DNA from: Castellaniella sp040276085
Lineage (GTDB): Bacteria; Pseudomonadota; Gammaproteobacteria; Burkholderiales; Burkholderiaceae_B
Assembly (NCBI RefSeq): GCF_040276085.1
Contig: NZ_JBELOK010000005.1
Location: 124,001 to 188,000 of the forward strand
Reading direction: 5' to 3'
DNA: 64,000 nucleotides
Positions 35,609 through 44,355 of the stretch are shown here, piece by piece; the first letter of the stretch is position 1, and every line of letters begins with the position of its first letter. The notes under the pieces are model-generated. The model worked only from the letters and a program-made list of their open reading frames with translations. It made no database searches and was not told the origin of the DNA. Position numbers and translations under genes: made by a program.

Positions 35609-36272
35609 TTTCGATATCAAGCAGATAGCCAAATCCGCGTACTGTCTGGATGCTTGCACCCGAGCCGTCCAGCCGCTTGCGCAGCCGGTAGACGTAGACC
35701 TCGACTGCGTTCTCGCTAAAGTCGGCATCCCAGGCAGAAAGCGAATTGACGATCTGCTGCTTGGTAACGACGCGGCCGGGGCGTGCCATCAGCATCTCGA
35801 GAACAGAGAGTTCGCGCACGGACAAGGCCAGCCGCTTGCCATCCACTCGCACCTGACGCCCGACGGTATCAAACGCCAGCGGCCCGCACTCGAGGATGGT
35901 TTGTGCTTGCCCCGAATGACGCCGGGCCAGTGCCCGCACCCGTGCGGCAAGCTCGGGAAGCTCAAAGGGTTTAGTGACGTAATCGTCAGCGCCCGCATCC
36001 AGGCCCGCCACCCGGTCGTCCAGGCCGTCCCGGGCCGTAAGGATCAGGACAGGGATCTGCACACCACCGGCGCGCAAATTTTGCAAGACTTCGAGGCCGC
36101 TTAAGCCAGGTAGATTGAGATCCAGCAAAAGCAGGTCGTAGGCCTGGGCTACCAGTGCACCTTTGACGTGGTCGCCGGACTGCAGCCAATCGACGGCATA
36201 ACCTTGACCGGAGAGAAACTCTTGCAGCGCATGGCCCAGAGTGGTGTCGTCTTCGATGACTAAAACTCGCAT
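35598..36272 (-). CDS. OmpR-family response regulator
   Basis: 224-residue regulator with receiver domain (phospho-acceptor Asp51 in L-L-L-L-D-L-N-L-P-G, acidic pair D8/D9, Lys in T-K-P-F) and a C-terminal winged helix (D-A-D-F-S-E-N-A-V-E-V-Y-V-Y-R-L-R-K). TctD/QseB subgroup. First gene of a regulator-kinase-kup operon. Confidence 0.92.
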   Translation of the reverse strand: MRVLVIEDDTTLGHALQEFLSGQGYAVDWLQSGDHVKGALVAQAYDLLLLDLNLPGLSGLEVLQNLRAGGVQIPVLILTARDGLDDRVAGLDAGADDYVTKPFELPELAARVRALARRHSGQAQTILECGPLAFDTVGRQVRVDGKRLALSVRELSVLEMLMARPGRVVTKQQIVNSLSAWDADFSENAVEVYVYRLRKRLDGSGASIQTVRGFGYLLDIESAQ

Positions 36273-36365
36273 GGGGTGATTCTAGCCTGAAGAAGACACG
36301 ACACGTCACCAGAATCCCGGTGTGGTTACATAGTTGACACGCACTTGAACATACTCGAAGAAAAA

Positions 36366-36824
36366 CTAGGGTGTCGGCTGTGCTGCCGGCAGACCGGGCG
36401 CAGGCGGATTGCTGGCCGGCCGGGTAACAAAACCCAGGCGCTGCATGCCTGCGCGACGCGCTGCACCCATGATGCTGGCCAGCTGACCGTAAGGTATGCT
36501 GGCATCGGCCCGGATGCGCACCTCGGGCTGGGGATCGGCACCTGCTTCTGCGGCAAAGCGGGCTTCGAGATCCGCCATCGCCACAAGCTGCTCATCCCAG
36601 TACACAACACCTGCGGCATCGATGGCCAGATCAATCACCTGCGGCTTTTGCTCGACTGGTTGCGCCGACACCTGCGGCACCTGTATCTGGATCGAGTGGC
36701 TGAGCAGCGGCGCCGTGATGATAAAAATCACCAGCAACACAAGCATGACGTCAATCAGCGGCACCATATTGATTTCGGACAATGTGGTGCTTGACCCCTT
36801 GGAATCGAAACTGCCAAACGCCAT
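36366..36824 (-). CDS. exbD: TonB-system biopolymer transport protein ExbD
   Basis: 152-residue protein with one N-terminal transmembrane helix carrying the essential Asp (P-L-I-D-V-M-L-V-L-L-V-I-F) and a periplasmic domain. It is 2 nt downstream of exbB. The last 20 residues are Pro/Ala-rich. Energises TonB with ExbB. Confidence 0.94.
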   Translation of the reverse strand: MAFGSFDSKGSSTTLSEINMVPLIDVMLVLLVIFIITAPLLSHSIQIQVPQVSAQPVEQKPQVIDLAIDAAGVVYWDEQLVAMADLEARFAAEAGADPQPEVRIRADASIPYGQLASIMGAARRAGMQRLGFVTRPASNPPAPGLPAAQPTP

Positions 36825-36826
36825 GA

Positions 36827-37705
36827 TCAGGCCTCCCGGGCCAGACTGATATGCCGGCCATGGCGCTCAGGGGCGTTATCGGCCACGGGCTGCCCGGTGC
36901 TCAGGAACGTAAACAGGTCATGCGCAAAGGCATCCAGCTGTGCAAGATAAACGCGGTTCAGGCGCACAAAGGCGTTGTATGCCAGTACCGCCGGGATAGC
37001 AACGGCCAGCCCCAGGCCCGTCATGATCAGGGCCTCACCAACCGGCCCGGCAATACGGTTGATGGTGACCCCATCGGCCATGCTGATACTGAGCAGGGCG
37101 TGATACACCCCCCATACGGTGCCAAACAGCCCCACAAACGGCGCCGTAGAGCCCACCGAAGCCAGCACGGTAAGGCCGTTTTCCAGCCGGGCGGTTTCTT
37201 CATCAATCACCTTTCGGATCGTGCGCGTCACAAAAGAGGCTGTGGTGCCGCTTTCTTCGAGCTTGAGGGCGCCATATTTGGCATGATGCTTTTGTGCGTG
37301 GATCGCATGGCTGGCCAGATGCGCAAAGGGTTCTTCCGCCCCATGAGTGGCGATTTCATTTTCAACCTGCTCCAGAGAGCTGGCAGCCCAGAACTCTGTC
37401 AAAAACTTGCGCGAGCGCCGGCGGATGCGCAACTGCGTCAGGCCTTTGACCAAAATCAGATACCAGGAGGCCAGCGACATCAGCAACAAAAATCCAAACA
37501 GGGACTTTCCCACCGCATCACTTTGACCAATAAAGTGTAAAACCCCCTGGCCACCATCGGCCATCGCGGCTACCGGCTGTGCGCCCTGGCTGACGGCACC
37601 GGCCAGCGGCAAAGCCGCTGCCGCCTGGGTGCCAGCAGTGGCGACCTCAGGCGTCGAGACCTGCGCCAGCACCAGCACAGCGTGATTCATCAGATCAAAC
37701 ATCAT
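36827..37705 (-). CDS. exbB: TonB-system proton channel protein ExbB
   Basis: 292-residue MotA/TolQ/ExbB family protein with an N-terminal periplasmic stretch, a first membrane helix near 70-85 and the conserved pore helices (V-G-S-T-A-P-F-V-G-L-F-G-T-V-W-G-V and E-A-L-I-M-T-G-L-G-L-A-V-A-I-P). The long N-terminus (about 60 residues rich in Ala/Gln) is typical of ExbB rather than TolQ. AGGAG precedes the ATG. Confidence 0.93.
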   Translation of the reverse strand: MMFDLMNHAVLVLAQVSTPEVATAGTQAAAALPLAGAVSQGAQPVAAMADGGQGVLHFIGQSDAVGKSLFGFLLLMSLASWYLILVKGLTQLRIRRRSRKFLTEFWAASSLEQVENEIATHGAEEPFAHLASHAIHAQKHHAKYGALKLEESGTTASFVTRTIRKVIDEETARLENGLTVLASVGSTAPFVGLFGTVWGVYHALLSISMADGVTINRIAGPVGEALIMTGLGLAVAIPAVLAYNAFVRLNRVYLAQLDAFAHDLFTFLSTGQPVADNAPERHGRHISLAREA

Positions 37706-37748
37706 GATTGCAAACTCCTGTCAGGCGACATACCGGGCCGCCGGCCTG

Positions 37749-38549
37749 CTACAAAACAAAATCAAAAGGGATATCGACCAGCGCCTTATAAGCCACGCCG
37801 TTTTCGGTGTAAGGCCGAAAGCGGGCGGACGCCATCGCTTTAACCGCTGCGTCATCCAGGCGGGGATGGCCTGATGAGCGCTGTACATGAACCTTGGCGA
37901 CATGTCCCTGAGGCGAGATCAGCACCCGCAACACCACCCTGCCCTGTTCTCCCCGTCGCTGCGAGACACGCGGATAGACAGGCCGTGGCCGTTTGCCCAG
38001 ATAATCCACCTTGCCAACCGTACGTGGCCGCGCCAGATCTTTGGCACGGGCTTTGCCTTGGGCGACAGCGCCTGCGTTGGCTTGCTGATCAGCGCGCGTC
38101 ACCTGAATGGCCGATGCGGATGACTGCGGGCGACGCTGCTGCGTGTCCGGTTTTGAATGCTTTGGCTTGCTTGTCTGTACAGGCCGAGGTTTGGCTACTT
38201 GCTTGGGCGGCGGCTTGACCACCGGCTTGAGGCGAGGCTTGGGCGGAGGGGTAATCGCCTGTTCAGGGGGCGGCTCAGGCGCCGGCTCGGATACGGCCTC
38301 GGGCTCGGGGGCGGGCGCTGGTGTTGCTTCCGGCTCTGCCGGCTGGCTCGCCATCGCGAGTGCGGGCGCTGCATCATCCATGGACCCCAGCTCGACAAAC
38401 ATCACATTCATGGCATCCGGCTGCCCTGGCGACACCGGCGTTACGGGCGCGGCCAGCACCATTGCCAGCACCAAGGCATGCAAGCCCACCGCCAACACCG
38501 CTGCCAGCCACCTCACACCCGAGGATCGCGGGGATAAGCCAAAATCCAT
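37749..38549 (-). CDS. tonB: TonB energy-transducing protein
   Basis: 266-residue inner-membrane-anchored protein. One N-terminal helix (about 14-35), a Pro/Glu then Pro/Lys-rich linker (about 68-135) and a C-terminal TonB domain (about 180-266, with R-P-V-Y-P-R-V-S-Q-R and G-E-Q-G-R-V-V-L-R-V). First gene of tonB-exbB-exbD; a Fur-like box lies just upstream. Supplies energy for outer-membrane siderophore or heme receptors. Confidence 0.93.
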   Translation of the reverse strand: MDFGLSPRSSGVRWLAAVLAVGLHALVLAMVLAAPVTPVSPGQPDAMNVMFVELGSMDDAAPALAMASQPAEPEATPAPAPEPEAVSEPAPEPPPEQAITPPPKPRLKPVVKPPPKQVAKPRPVQTSKPKHSKPDTQQRRPQSSASAIQVTRADQQANAGAVAQGKARAKDLARPRTVGKVDYLGKRPRPVYPRVSQRRGEQGRVVLRVLISPQGHVAKVHVQRSSGHPRLDDAAVKAMASARFRPYTENGVAYKALVDIPFDFVL

Positions 38550-38591
38550 GAATTAAAACCACTTCAGTAAAAGCGGGATATTATCAGGAAT

Positions 38592-38610
38592 GAAAACTAT
38601 TCTCAATATC
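38592..38610 (-). promoter_or_regulatory. Putative Fur box upstream of tonB
   Basis: GAAAACTATTCTCAATATC matches the 19-bp Fur consensus at 13 positions and lies about 45 bp before the tonB ATG in an AT-rich stretch. It is consistent with iron repression of tonB-exbBD. Confidence 0.6.
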
Positions 38611-38760
38611 AAACAAGGATATCAAGATGCTCGATTATTCATTCCAGCGCCACACAAGATGCTAAATCATCTGCGGCACAGATCAAACGGATTCCAGCAG
38701 CCAAGCGTCAGAGAAGCTGTCGTGTGGATCGGATGGAGGGAGAAGTGGAGGAATCCGGGA

Positions 38761-38836
38761 TGGTGGGTGCTGAGGGGTTCGAACCCCCGACCTACGCCGT
38801 GTAAAGGCGCCGCTCTACCAACTGAGCTAAGCACCC
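38761..38836 (-). tRNA. tRNA-Val (anticodon TAC)
   Basis: 76-nt tRNA on the minus strand with a 7-bp acceptor GGGTGCT/AGCACCC, discriminator A and genomically encoded CCA. D-loop AGTTGGTA, anticodon loop TTTACAC (TAC) and T-loop TTCGAAC are canonical. Confidence 0.97.
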
Positions 38837-38881
38837 GGAAGACAGCCACTGCGAGACACAGATGACCAGCGCCGCATTATA

Positions 38882-38927
38882 GCAGCAAGTAAAAAGCCAT
38901 CGCGAACGATGGCTTTTTACTTGCTGC
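38882..38927 (-). terminator. Intrinsic terminator downstream of hupB (bidirectional)
   Basis: Perfect 21-bp inverted repeat (38882-38902 and 38907-38927) with a CGAA loop. The stem contains GCCATCG flanked by AAAAA and TTTTT tracts, so it can work in either direction, ending hupB transcripts on the minus strand. Confidence 0.88.
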
Positions 38928-38970
38928 AACGGCTCAAACAGACCGCTGCGAGATCAGTTAAGAGCGCCGA

Positions 38971-39243
38971 TCAGTTGACAGCGTCTTTGAGAGCCTTGCC
39001 TGGACGGAACTTGGGCACCCGTGCCTTTTTGATCTTGATGGCTTCGCCGGTGCGAGGATTGCGGCCGGTACGGGCAGCACGCTCGGAGACGGCAAAGGTG
39101 CCGAAACCTACCAGCGTGACCGAGCCCTTTTTCTTGAGGGTGGTCTTGACAGCACCGACAAAGGCTTCCAACGCACGACCGACGTCGGCTTTGGACAGAT
39201 CGGTCTTGGAAGAAATATGCTCGATCAGCTCGGTCTTATTCAT
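38971..39243 (-). CDS. hupB: Nucleoid-associated protein HU
   Basis: 90-residue HU-family DNA-bending protein. The arm signature G-F-G-T-F-A-V-S-E-R-A-A-R-T-G-R-N-P-R-T-G is intact. Lys/Arg-rich arm and short C-terminus are normal for HU-beta. Promoter upstream and strong terminator downstream, so monocistronic. Confidence 0.95.
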   Translation of the reverse strand: MNKTELIEHISSKTDLSKADVGRALEAFVGAVKTTLKKKGSVTLVGFGTFAVSERAARTGRNPRTGEAIKIKKARVPKFRPGKALKDAVN

Positions 39244-39387
39244 TAAAAATTACCCCTGAGGTTTATTGTCGCCCGATGACTAACCATCGGTGCATTTGAT
39301 GGATGTGTCTGGCCATCTTGCCGGCTGGTGCTACACAGGCCGCCCTGATAGGAAGCGGAACCCCGCCGAATTTGGTGGCTAAGGCGT

Positions 39388-39417
39388 ATTAAGCCTGCGA
39401 TTGCCCATCTGTGTCAA
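39388..39417 (-). promoter_or_regulatory. Sigma-70 promoter of hupB
   Basis: Minus-strand TTGACA (complement of 39412-39417), 18-bp spacer, CTTAAT (complement of 39388-39393). It is about 145 bp upstream of the hupB ATG, giving a long leader with no reading frame seen in 39244-39387. Confidence 0.6.
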
Positions 39418-39500
39418 GCGGAAATCGCTGGAGACCCGCGTGTTTCCTGAGGTTTATGCAAAATAAGCCTTCAGTTGCGGGTTTTTCCTAGGTAGTCCGT

Positions 39501-40745
39501 CTAGGCCCGAGATTGATCCAAGGCACTGGAAAAATCAGCGATCAGATCAGCTTCCTCTTCGATTCCCACGGAGATTCGCAGGAAACCGTCGGGAATGCCC
39601 ATCAAGGCACGACGCTCGGGCCCCATCTCAAAATAAATAGTGTGTGCTGCCGGCAACACCAGCGTCCGGTTGTCACCCAGATGGGTGGCCAAGGCAGCCA
39701 CCCGAAGGTGGTTGAGGCACTCGAAGACATCCACCTGATCTTTAAGCACCACGCCCATCAAGCCACCGTAACGCGGCCCAAAGAACTCTGTGGCACGTGC
39801 GTGCTGCGGGTGGCTGGACAAGCCTGGATACTGTACACGCTGCACCAACGGATGCGCCTCGAGGGCCTTGGCCAAGGCCAGGGCATTGCCGCAGATGCGA
39901 TCCATCCGCAGCCCCAAGGTTTCTGCGCCTGCAGCAAGCCGGTGCGCGACATCCGAGGACAGCGTACCGCCCATATCGCGCAAACCTTTCTTCTTGATCT
40001 GGAGCAGCCCCCAGGTGTGCGAATCATCCCGCTGATACTGCGGGTAGATGTGGGGGTAGTCGGCCCAATCGTACAGGTCGGTTTGCGTGACGGCACCACC
40101 CAGTGCATTGCCATGGCCGCCCAGATGCTTGGACAGCGAATTGATCACCAGGGACGCGCCAAAATCACGCGACGCACGCAGATAGGGCGAGGACAGCGTG
40201 CTGTCGACCACATACACCAGCTTGTGCGCCTGGCAGAGATCACCAATGGCCTTGAGGTCGGCGATCTGGGTACCTGGGTTGGCAATGGTTTCGACAAAGA
40301 CCATCCGGGTGTTGGGCCGCAGTGCGCTTGCCACCTGCCCCGCATCCGTGGCATCCACCAGCGTCAGCTCTACGCCAAATTGCTCCAGTGTCATCAACAG
40401 GCTGTTGGTGTTGCCAAAAATATATTTGCTGGCCACCAGGTGATCGCCTTGGCGCAACAAGGAAAAGAAAATGGCACTCAGCGCGGCCATCCCGGTGGCA
40501 AAGCATACGGTGCCGTTGCCGCGTTCCATCGTGGTGACCTGCGCCTCGAGCGCCGCCGTGGTGGGCGTGCCAGTGCGTGCGTAGGTATAGCCTTTCTGGC
40601 GATTCTGAAACACGGCCGCCAGATCACGGGAATCGTGATAGGTGTACTCGGTGGAGGGATGGACAGCGGCGTGGACGGACCCGTGCAGAGAATCTGCCCG
40701 ATGACCAAAATGCACGATTTGAGTCGTAAAACCGGGGGTGGACAT
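39501..40745 (-). CDS. Cys/Met-metabolism PLP enzyme (cystathionine gamma-synthase family)
   Basis: 414-residue fold-type I PLP enzyme. The cofactor lysine motif is S-L-S-K-H-L-G-G-H and the N-terminal R-T-G-T-P-T pattern fits the family. The subfamily resembles O-acyl-homoserine sulfhydrylase / methionine gamma-lyase-like proteins; sequence does not settle whether it is metB, metZ or a lyase. Monocistronic, 31 bp downstream of rlmB. An upstream start at 40832 would overlap rlmB and is rejected. Confidence 0.85.
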   Translation of the reverse strand: MSTPGFTTQIVHFGHRADSLHGSVHAAVHPSTEYTYHDSRDLAAVFQNRQKGYTYARTGTPTTAALEAQVTTMERGNGTVCFATGMAALSAIFFSLLRQGDHLVASKYIFGNTNSLLMTLEQFGVELTLVDATDAGQVASALRPNTRMVFVETIANPGTQIADLKAIGDLCQAHKLVYVVDSTLSSPYLRASRDFGASLVINSLSKHLGGHGNALGGAVTQTDLYDWADYPHIYPQYQRDDSHTWGLLQIKKKGLRDMGGTLSSDVAHRLAAGAETLGLRMDRICGNALALAKALEAHPLVQRVQYPGLSSHPQHARATEFFGPRYGGLMGVVLKDQVDVFECLNHLRVAALATHLGDNRTLVLPAAHTIYFEMGPERRALMGIPDGFLRISVGIEEEADLIADFSSALDQSRA

Positions 40746-40776
40746 GGTGCTTACCAGAGAAAGAACAGTAAAGGGA

Positions 40777-41526
40777 TCAGGGCTGCAGGCGCTGGCGAAC
40801 AGTTTCGTAGAGACACACCGCGCTGGCCACACTGACGTTCAGGCTTTCGACAGAGCCCCGCATGGGGATGGAGACCCGTTCGTCGCAGATTTCGCGTGTC
40901 AGCCGGCGCATCCCTTCGCCCTCAGCGCCCATCACCCACGCCACGGCGCGGCGCGCATCCACTTGATGCAGGCTGTGGTCTGCACCGTCGTCGGTACCCA
41001 CCAGCCAGATATCCCGCTCGCGCAATGCCCGCAGCGTGCGGGCCAAATTGGTGACCATCAAATAGGGCACCGTATCGGCCGCCCCACACGCCACGCGTTG
41101 CACGGTGGTGTTCAGGCCAACCGCGCGGTCTTTGGGGGCGATGACAGCATGCACACCCGCCGCATCTGCGGTTCGCAGGCAGGCGCCAAGATTATGTGGA
41201 TCGGTGACCCCATCGAGCACCAGCAAAAAAGCGGGTTCGGCACGGTCTTCGAGGGGGTCGAGGACCTCGTCGATGGAGATGGCCAGCGGCCGGGCCTTGG
41301 CCAGCGCCACGATGCCCTGATGGCGCACACCGTGCGCCAGGCCTTCCAGGCGCTGCGCGTCGGCGGCATGCCAGCGCACACCGGCAGACTCGAGTTGCTG
41401 GACGCATCGCTGCATGCGGGCGTCCTGGCGGGAGGTGTCCAGGTACACATCCCGGATGGAGTCGGGGGCGTGGCGCAAACGCGCCTGCACGGCATGAAAG
41501 CCGGCCAGAATTTGTTGGGATGACAT
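40777..41526 (-). CDS. rlmB: 23S rRNA (guanosine-2251-2'-O)-methyltransferase
   Basis: 249-residue SpoU-family trefoil-knot methyltransferase. It has an N-terminal substrate-binding L30e-like domain (about 1-80), motif 1 D-G-V-T-D-P-H-N-L-G-A, G-A-E-G-E-G and the C-terminal S-L-N-V-S-V-A. Methylates G2251 in the peptidyl-transferase P loop. Follows rnr by 50 bp, the common proteobacterial order. Confidence 0.95.
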   Translation of the reverse strand: MSSQQILAGFHAVQARLRHAPDSIRDVYLDTSRQDARMQRCVQQLESAGVRWHAADAQRLEGLAHGVRHQGIVALAKARPLAISIDEVLDPLEDRAEPAFLLVLDGVTDPHNLGACLRTADAAGVHAVIAPKDRAVGLNTTVQRVACGAADTVPYLMVTNLARTLRALRERDIWLVGTDDGADHSLHQVDARRAVAWVMGAEGEGMRRLTREICDERVSIPMRGSVESLNVSVASAVCLYETVRQRLQP

Positions 41527-41576
41527 GTCAGTGAGGTGGTTGGCGTCGTGCCTGAGCAGGCATTGTAGTGCTCAGT

Positions 41577-44021
41577 TTAGCGTCGCCGCTTGCGCGAGGG
41601 GGTCTCCTGACGGGTGGCACGCTTGGCTTCGGCACGGCGCTGATGGGCCGTGGTGCCCCGCAGCGCAGCCGGCTTGGCGCCCGCAGCTTTTTTACGCGGC
41701 CGCGGCGTTGCCGGCGCTGCATCGCCTTCGATACCGGCCTGCAGCGATTTGAAGTCTTCGCCTCGCACTGGCCGGAAATCAATCCGGCGGGCTTCAAGAT
41801 CCACGCGGGCCACCTGAACCTGCAACGCATCGCCCAGGCGGTAACGCAGCCCCGTCCGCTCGCCACGCAATTCATTCAGCGCTTCGTTGTATTGGAAATA
41901 ATCACCACCAAGCTCGGAGATATGCACGAGGCCATCCACATACAAGGTGTCAAGCGTGATAAACACCCCAAAGCTGGTGACGCTACTGATGTGGCCGGCA
42001 AACACCTCGCCCACATGCTCGCGCACAAACCAGCACTTCAACCAGGCCTGCACATCCCGCGAGGCGTCATCAGCACGGCGCTCGCGTGCCGACAACACGG
42101 CACCCAGGTCGTCCCAGGCGTCAAGCTCGCGCGCCTTTGCCGGCAGGCTGGGATCGGTGGGCGCGCCAGGCACCACAGGCGGCTGGTAGCGGCGCTTGTG
42201 CACAATACTGCGGATCACGCGGTGCACCAGCAAATCGGGATAACGCCGAATGGGCGAAGTGAAATGCGCGTAATGCTCGTACGCCAAGCCAAAGTGACCG
42301 GTTTGCTCGGGGCTGTAAATGGCCTGTTGCATCGACCGCAGGCAAAGTGTCTGGATGATGTCGAAATCAGGCCGCCCGCGGGCTTCCTGGATCAGTTTGG
42401 CGTAATCGCTGGTTTGCGGGTCATCTCCACCACCCAGGGCAAGGCCCAACAAGCGCAAAGACTCACGCAAGGCCTGCAGCTTCTCGGGCGTGGGGCTGTC
42501 ATGCACCCGAAACAAGGCCTGGCGTTTGTTGCGCACGATGAAATCCGCCGCGCAGGTATTGGCCGCCAGCATGCATTCTTCGATCAGGCGATGGGCATCA
42601 TTGCGAACGTAAGGCTCGATTTTTTCGATACGGCCCAGCGGGTTGCAGACAATGCGTGTTTCGACAGTGTCGAAATCAATTGCCCCACGCGCGCGGCGGG
42701 CTTGCTGAAAGGTCTGAAAAAGTTCGTACGCCGTTTGCACATGCGGATAGAGATCACCCAGCGTCTGGGCGGCAGGCCCAGTGGGCTGCTGCAGGGCGGC
42801 CCAGATATCGGTATAGGTGGTGCGGGCATGCGAATGGATCACCGCCTCGTAAAACTGATAGGCACTCACCTGCCCTGCCTTGGCTCCACCGGCCGGAATC
42901 ATCATGTCGCACACCATCACCAGGCGGTCGACCGCGGGATTCAGCGAACAAATCCCGTTGGACAGGGCTTCGGGCAACATGGGGATAACCCGCCGGGGAA
43001 AATACACGCTGGTGCCCCGGTTCAGGGCATCATCATCCAGCGCAGAACCGGGCTGCACATAATGGCTGACATCCGCAATGGCCACCAGCAAGCGCCAGCC
43101 TGGCCGCGCACGGCTGGCCGTACCCAGATCGGCCGGCATGCAAAACACGGCATCATCAAAATCACGGGCATCCTCACCATCGATGGTGATGAATGGCACG
43201 TCACGCAAGTCGATGCGCCCGGCGTATTCGGTGTCCCGGACGTGATCAGGAATCTTGCCCAGTTGCTTGAGCGTGGCGGCAGAAAACTCAACAGGCACAT
43301 CAAATTTGCGCACTGCGATTTCGATTTCCATGCCGGGGTCGTCGATCTCGCCCAGCACCTCGATGATGCGGCCCAGCGGCTGCATATGGCTGGCCGGTTG
43401 CCGCAGGATCTGTACCGTTACCACCTGCCCCGGCTCTGCGCCCGCCGTCTCTTGCGGGGAGATCAGGATGTCGTGCTTGATGCGCTGGTCTTCGGGGGCC
43501 ACCACAAAGGCCCCATGTTCTTTAAGAAAGCGGCCCACCAGTTTAAGGGTGCGGCGCTCGAGAACCTCTACGATGGCGCCTTCAGGGCGGCCACGGTATT
43601 CGCCCGAGGCCCGTACACGCACACGATCGCCGTGCAGTACCTTGGCCATCTCGTGTGGTGACAAAAAGAGATCCTGGCTACCGTCATCGGGCAAAAGAAA
43701 CCCGAAACCGTCACGATGTCCCTGAACGGTACCGGTAATAAAAGCTGTGTTGTTGCAAATCTGCAACCTTCCCTGGGCATTGAATTGCACTTGCCCGTCG
43801 CGTTCCATCGCTTTTACCCTGCGGATAAAACCATTGGACAGAGGAATGGCCGATTGTGTGGCATCCGCCAGTGCTTCAAGAGAGAAGGGTTTGCCTGCTT
43901 CGCGCAGGGCCTCAAGGATAATCTCCCGACTGGGTACCTGAGGGTCGAAATCGGGAGGCAGATCGGTGGTTTTTACCGGGTAAGCGTCGCGGTTATTGTC
44001 GTTGTTTGTTCGCTTTTTCAA
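41577..44021 (-). CDS. rnr: Ribonuclease R
   Basis: 814-residue 3'-5' exoribonuclease. It has an N-terminal helix-turn-helix and cold-shock domains, the RNB catalytic core (D-G-E-D-A-R-D-F-D-D-A-V near 300), an S1 domain near 650-730, and a Lys/Arg-rich tail. It degrades structured RNA and works in tmRNA-linked turnover. Promoter region abuts the tRNA-Leu gene. Confidence 0.96.
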   Translation of the reverse strand: MKKRTNNDNNRDAYPVKTTDLPPDFDPQVPSREIILEALREAGKPFSLEALADATQSAIPLSNGFIRRVKAMERDGQVQFNAQGRLQICNNTAFITGTVQGHRDGFGFLLPDDGSQDLFLSPHEMAKVLHGDRVRVRASGEYRGRPEGAIVEVLERRTLKLVGRFLKEHGAFVVAPEDQRIKHDILISPQETAGAEPGQVVTVQILRQPASHMQPLGRIIEVLGEIDDPGMEIEIAVRKFDVPVEFSAATLKQLGKIPDHVRDTEYAGRIDLRDVPFITIDGEDARDFDDAVFCMPADLGTASRARPGWRLLVAIADVSHYVQPGSALDDDALNRGTSVYFPRRVIPMLPEALSNGICSLNPAVDRLVMVCDMMIPAGGAKAGQVSAYQFYEAVIHSHARTTYTDIWAALQQPTGPAAQTLGDLYPHVQTAYELFQTFQQARRARGAIDFDTVETRIVCNPLGRIEKIEPYVRNDAHRLIEECMLAANTCAADFIVRNKRQALFRVHDSPTPEKLQALRESLRLLGLALGGGDDPQTSDYAKLIQEARGRPDFDIIQTLCLRSMQQAIYSPEQTGHFGLAYEHYAHFTSPIRRYPDLLVHRVIRSIVHKRRYQPPVVPGAPTDPSLPAKARELDAWDDLGAVLSARERRADDASRDVQAWLKCWFVREHVGEVFAGHISSVTSFGVFITLDTLYVDGLVHISELGGDYFQYNEALNELRGERTGLRYRLGDALQVQVARVDLEARRIDFRPVRGEDFKSLQAGIEGDAAPATPRPRKKAAGAKPAALRGTTAHQRRAEAKRATRQETPSRKRRR

Positions 44022-44028
44022 AGGCTAT

Positions 44029-44057
44029 TTGCATCCAAAAAAATTGTGCTGTATAGT
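44029..44057 (+). promoter_or_regulatory. Sigma-70 promoter of tRNA-Leu
   Basis: TTGCAT (44029-44034), 17-bp spacer, TATAGT (44052-44057), about 70 bp upstream of the tRNA. A CCCC/GGGG hairpin with a run of A follows in the leader. Confidence 0.7.
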
Positions 44058-44132
44058 TTCGTCTTTGCTGAAACGGCCCCTAAAAAAGGGGCTTACAGTT
44101 TAGCAAAAGCAATAGCATACACGTTATGCCGT

Positions 44133-44217
44133 GCCCAGGTGGCGGAATTGGTAGACGCGCATGGTTCAGGTCCATGTGCCGCAAGGTGTGGAGGTTCGAG
44201 TCCTCTCCTGGGCACCA
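44133..44217 (+). tRNA. tRNA-Leu (anticodon CAG)
   Basis: 85-nt class II tRNA with acceptor GCCCAGG/CCTGGGC, long variable arm, T-loop TTCGAGT and encoded CCA. The anticodon loop TTCAGGT gives CAG. The integrase gene begins about 140 bp downstream, so its 3' half is the probable prophage attachment site. Confidence 0.97.
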
Positions 44218-44355
44218 CTATATTGAAATCTGTTGATCGGATAAACTCAAATCCTTTCAATCTCAACAGGTTTCGGGAAGTCGCTGAAAAGTTTGGGTGC
44301 TGAAAACTCCACAGTTTTCAGCAAAAAGCCCCACAGTGGCCCCACACAATGCCCC

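Noticed and set aside
41568..43661. 697-codon plus-strand frame opposite rnr, and similar long frames opposite the DNA polymerase (48718-50085) and the PLP enzyme (39513-40835)
   Set aside because: Complementary to clearly recognisable genes with full conserved motifs; composition and content are not protein-like.
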